64,000 nucleotides of DNA from an uncultured Duganella sp. (lineage in GTDB: Bacteria; Pseudomonadota; Gammaproteobacteria; Burkholderiales; Burkholderiaceae): the NCBI GenBank assembly GCA_946482335.1, contig CAMLRG010000004.1, positions 9,331 through 73,330 of the forward strand, read 5' to 3'. Position 1 is the stretch's first letter; every line of letters starts with the position of its first letter. Positions 63,110 to 64,000 of this stretch are shown piece by piece. The translations under genes and the position numbers were made by a program. The notes beneath the pieces were generated by a model. That model searched no databases. It saw only the letters and a program-made list of their open reading frames with translations, and was not told the origin of the DNA.

Positions 63110-63183
63110 GCGCACCTTTGATGCCGCTCAATGGCGCGCTACTTGGCGTGGCGAGAATGGTAGGATTACTTCAAGGAGCTGCC

Positions 63184-63252
63184 ATGGATGCCACGCCCCC
63201 GCCCGAGCTCGCTGACCACGAGAAGCGCATTACGCAGTTGGAGAACAGGTGA
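63184..63252 (+). CDS. 22-residue open frame, possible 5' part of the next gene
   Basis: Reads MDATPPPELADHEKRITQLE plus Asn-Arg, preceded by AAGGAG 5 nt upstream, an excellent ribosome-binding site. It ends in a GTGA junction with the next frame. Its last residues look like the start of a coiled coil that the next frame continues, so either the two are translationally coupled or one original gene has been split by a frameshift. Confidence 0.5.
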   Translation: MDATPPPELADHEKRITQLENR

Positions 63253-63491
63253 ACAATCTTTCATGCGAATTGCAGGCCCTGCGAGCGCATATGGATGCTC
63301 GCTTTGAGCAATTTGAAAAGAAACTTGAGACGGAACTGAGTAACCTCCGCATCGAACTGCGCGCGGAATTCGAGTCCAGGCTCCACGAGGCGGTCGAAAA
63401 ATTGAATGCCCGCATGGACGCGCAATTCCACATGATGTTGGGGCTTCAGGTCGCAATCTTGTTGGCGCTGGTTGCACTGATCGCCGCCTAA
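63249..63491 (+). CDS. small coiled-coil, membrane-anchored protein
   Basis: An 80-residue protein from a GTG that overlaps the preceding frame: a charged coiled coil (MDARFEQFEKKLETELSNLR) and a C-terminal hydrophobic helix (MLGLQVAILLALVALIAA). It resembles the many short FEQ/LEN-type coiled-coil proteins found near mobile or variable regions. Alternatively it is the 3' part of a frameshifted gene starting at 63184. Function unknown. Confidence 0.6.
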   Translation: MNNLSCELQALRAHMDARFEQFEKKLETELSNLRIELRAEFESRLHEAVEKLNARMDAQFHMMLGLQVAILLALVALIAA

Positions 63492-63501
63492 CCGCCGAAC
63501 G

Positions 63502-63539
63502 AAAAAGCCCTGCCAGGCTGATGACCTGACAGGGCTTTT
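63502..63539. terminator. bidirectional intrinsic terminator
   Basis: AAAAAGCCCTG pairs with CAGGGCTTTT around an inner CCAGG/CCTG stem, with T-runs on both strands. It ends transcription of the coiled-coil gene on the plus strand and of the tRNA transcript on the minus strand. Confidence 0.85.
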
Positions 63540-63547
63540 GTACGTCC

Positions 63548-63623
63548 TGGTGCCGGAGAAGAGAATCGAACTCCCGACCTTCTCATTACGAATGAGCTGC
63601 TCTACCAACTGAGCTACACCGGC
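63548..63623 (-). tRNA. tRNA-Thr (CGT anticodon)
   Basis: A 76-nt tRNA: the acceptor stem starts GCCGGTG and ends CCGGC-A-CCA, with a D-arm AGCTCAGTTGGTAGAGC, the anticodon loop TTCGTAA (anticodon CGT, reading ACG) and the T-arm GGGAGTTCGATTCTC. CCA is encoded. It lies downstream of fbp in the same orientation and ahead of a bidirectional terminator. Confidence 0.95.
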
Positions 63624-63679
63624 AAAGAGTCCGGATTATAACTTCGGGCTCAAGGGTGCGCAAGCGTGAGTTGCATTAA

Positions 63680-64000
63680 TTACACCGATTCCTGGTGGTA
63701 GCTGGTGACCAGGGCCACTTCGTCGCGCGAACCGAGGAAGACCGGCACGCGCTGGTGCAGTTTTTCCGGCTGGATGTCGAGGATGCGGCGCTTGCCGTCG
63801 GTGGCCATGCCGCCCGCCTGCTCGACGATGAAGGCCATCGGGTTGGCTTCGTACATCAGGCGCAGGCGGCCCGGCTTGGACGGGTCGCGCAGGTCTGCCG
63901 GGTACATGAAGATGCCGCCGCGGTTCAGGATGCGGTGCACGTCGGCCACCATGGAGGCGATCCAGCGCATATTGAAGTCGGTGCCGCGCGGGCCGGTGGA
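63680..64000 (-). CDS. fbp: fructose-1,6-bisphosphatase class 1, C-terminal part (cut by window edge)
   Basis: The last 106 residues of class 1 fructose-1,6-bisphosphatase, which removes the 1-phosphate in gluconeogenesis in the cytoplasm. [47 protein letters not shown] and [15 protein letters not shown] are characteristic. The substrate-site residues in YEANP and the QAGG segment are intact. The 5' part lies beyond the right edge. Confidence 0.96.
   Translation of the reverse strand, partial: STGPRGTDFNMRWIASMVADVHRILNRGGIFMYPADLRDPSKPGRLRLMYEANPMAFIVEQAGGMATDGKRRILDIQPEKLHQRVPVFLGSRDEVALVTSYHQESV

Noticed and set aside
61760..63623. A possible integrated island at the tRNA-Thr gene.
   Set aside because: Lower GC is suggestive, but there is no integrase and I see no second copy of the tRNA 3' end as an attachment site in the window.

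Overview
The window is GC-rich, densely packed chromosomal DNA from a Gram-negative bacterium. TonB-dependent receptors, an RND efflux pump with its outer-membrane factor, HPII-type catalase, chemotaxis receptors, a phasin (implying polyhydroxyalkanoate granules) and Shine-Dalgarno-led genes point to a betaproteobacterium, most likely Oxalobacteraceae (Massilia/Duganella/Pseudoduganella type). That placement is inferred from gene content and protein character; no rRNA gene is present to test it. I see no insertion sequence, prophage, rRNA operon or CRISPR array.

Layout. 1-6.4 kb: maltodextrin/starch locus, with a TonB receptor (cut by the left edge) divergent from a GH13 amylase and a large glycosidase-esterase fusion. 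6.4-10.5 kb, minus strand: chemoreceptor, two GNAT acetyltransferases and cytosine deaminase. 10.7-17.4 kb: phasin, a heterodimeric MdlAB-type ABC exporter and a second ABC-2 transporter. 17.6-24.4 kb: TPR-GGDEF diguanylate cyclase, LEA-like lipoprotein, small membrane proteins, gamma-carbonic anhydrase, M29-like peptidase and a DUF418 protein, several in convergent pairs whose ends overlap. 24.4-29.2 kb: LysR regulator divergent from a PhyH dioxygenase/TIM-barrel pair, then small accessory genes. 29.3-34.8 kb: CHASE-PAS histidine kinase, HD-GYP response regulator, zinc-ribbon protein and an OhrR-like regulator followed by a secreted alpha/beta hydrolase.

34.9-39.8 kb: coupled operon of M1 metallopeptidase, DUF6702-like protein and TonB receptor. 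39.8-42.7 kb: 2OG-Fe dioxygenase and a two-component pair. 42.7-45.4 kb: DUF1800/DUF1501 operon ending in a 37-residue membrane microprotein. 45.6-51.7 kb: RND efflux operon ending in a GyrI-like protein. 51.8-56.7 kb: HPII catalase and a DUF883 protein, divergent from an Ala/Gly-rich protein with a collagen-like tract. 56.7-61.7 kb: two periplasmic solute-binding proteins, a Cys-rich protein, CheW and a chemoreceptor. 61.7-64 kb: lower-GC coiled-coil genes, an arginase-like protein, tRNA-Thr(CGT) and the 3' end of fbp.

Recurring themes are sensory signalling (two chemoreceptors, CheW, two histidine kinases, a diguanylate cyclase and an HD-GYP protein), TonB-dependent nutrient uptake, and very tight gene packing. 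Tandem genes often share GTGA/ATGA/TGATG junctions, six convergent pairs share their terminal codons, and five genes without a separate, well-spaced ribosome-binding site have a -10-like hexamer so close to the start codon that their mRNAs may be leaderless.
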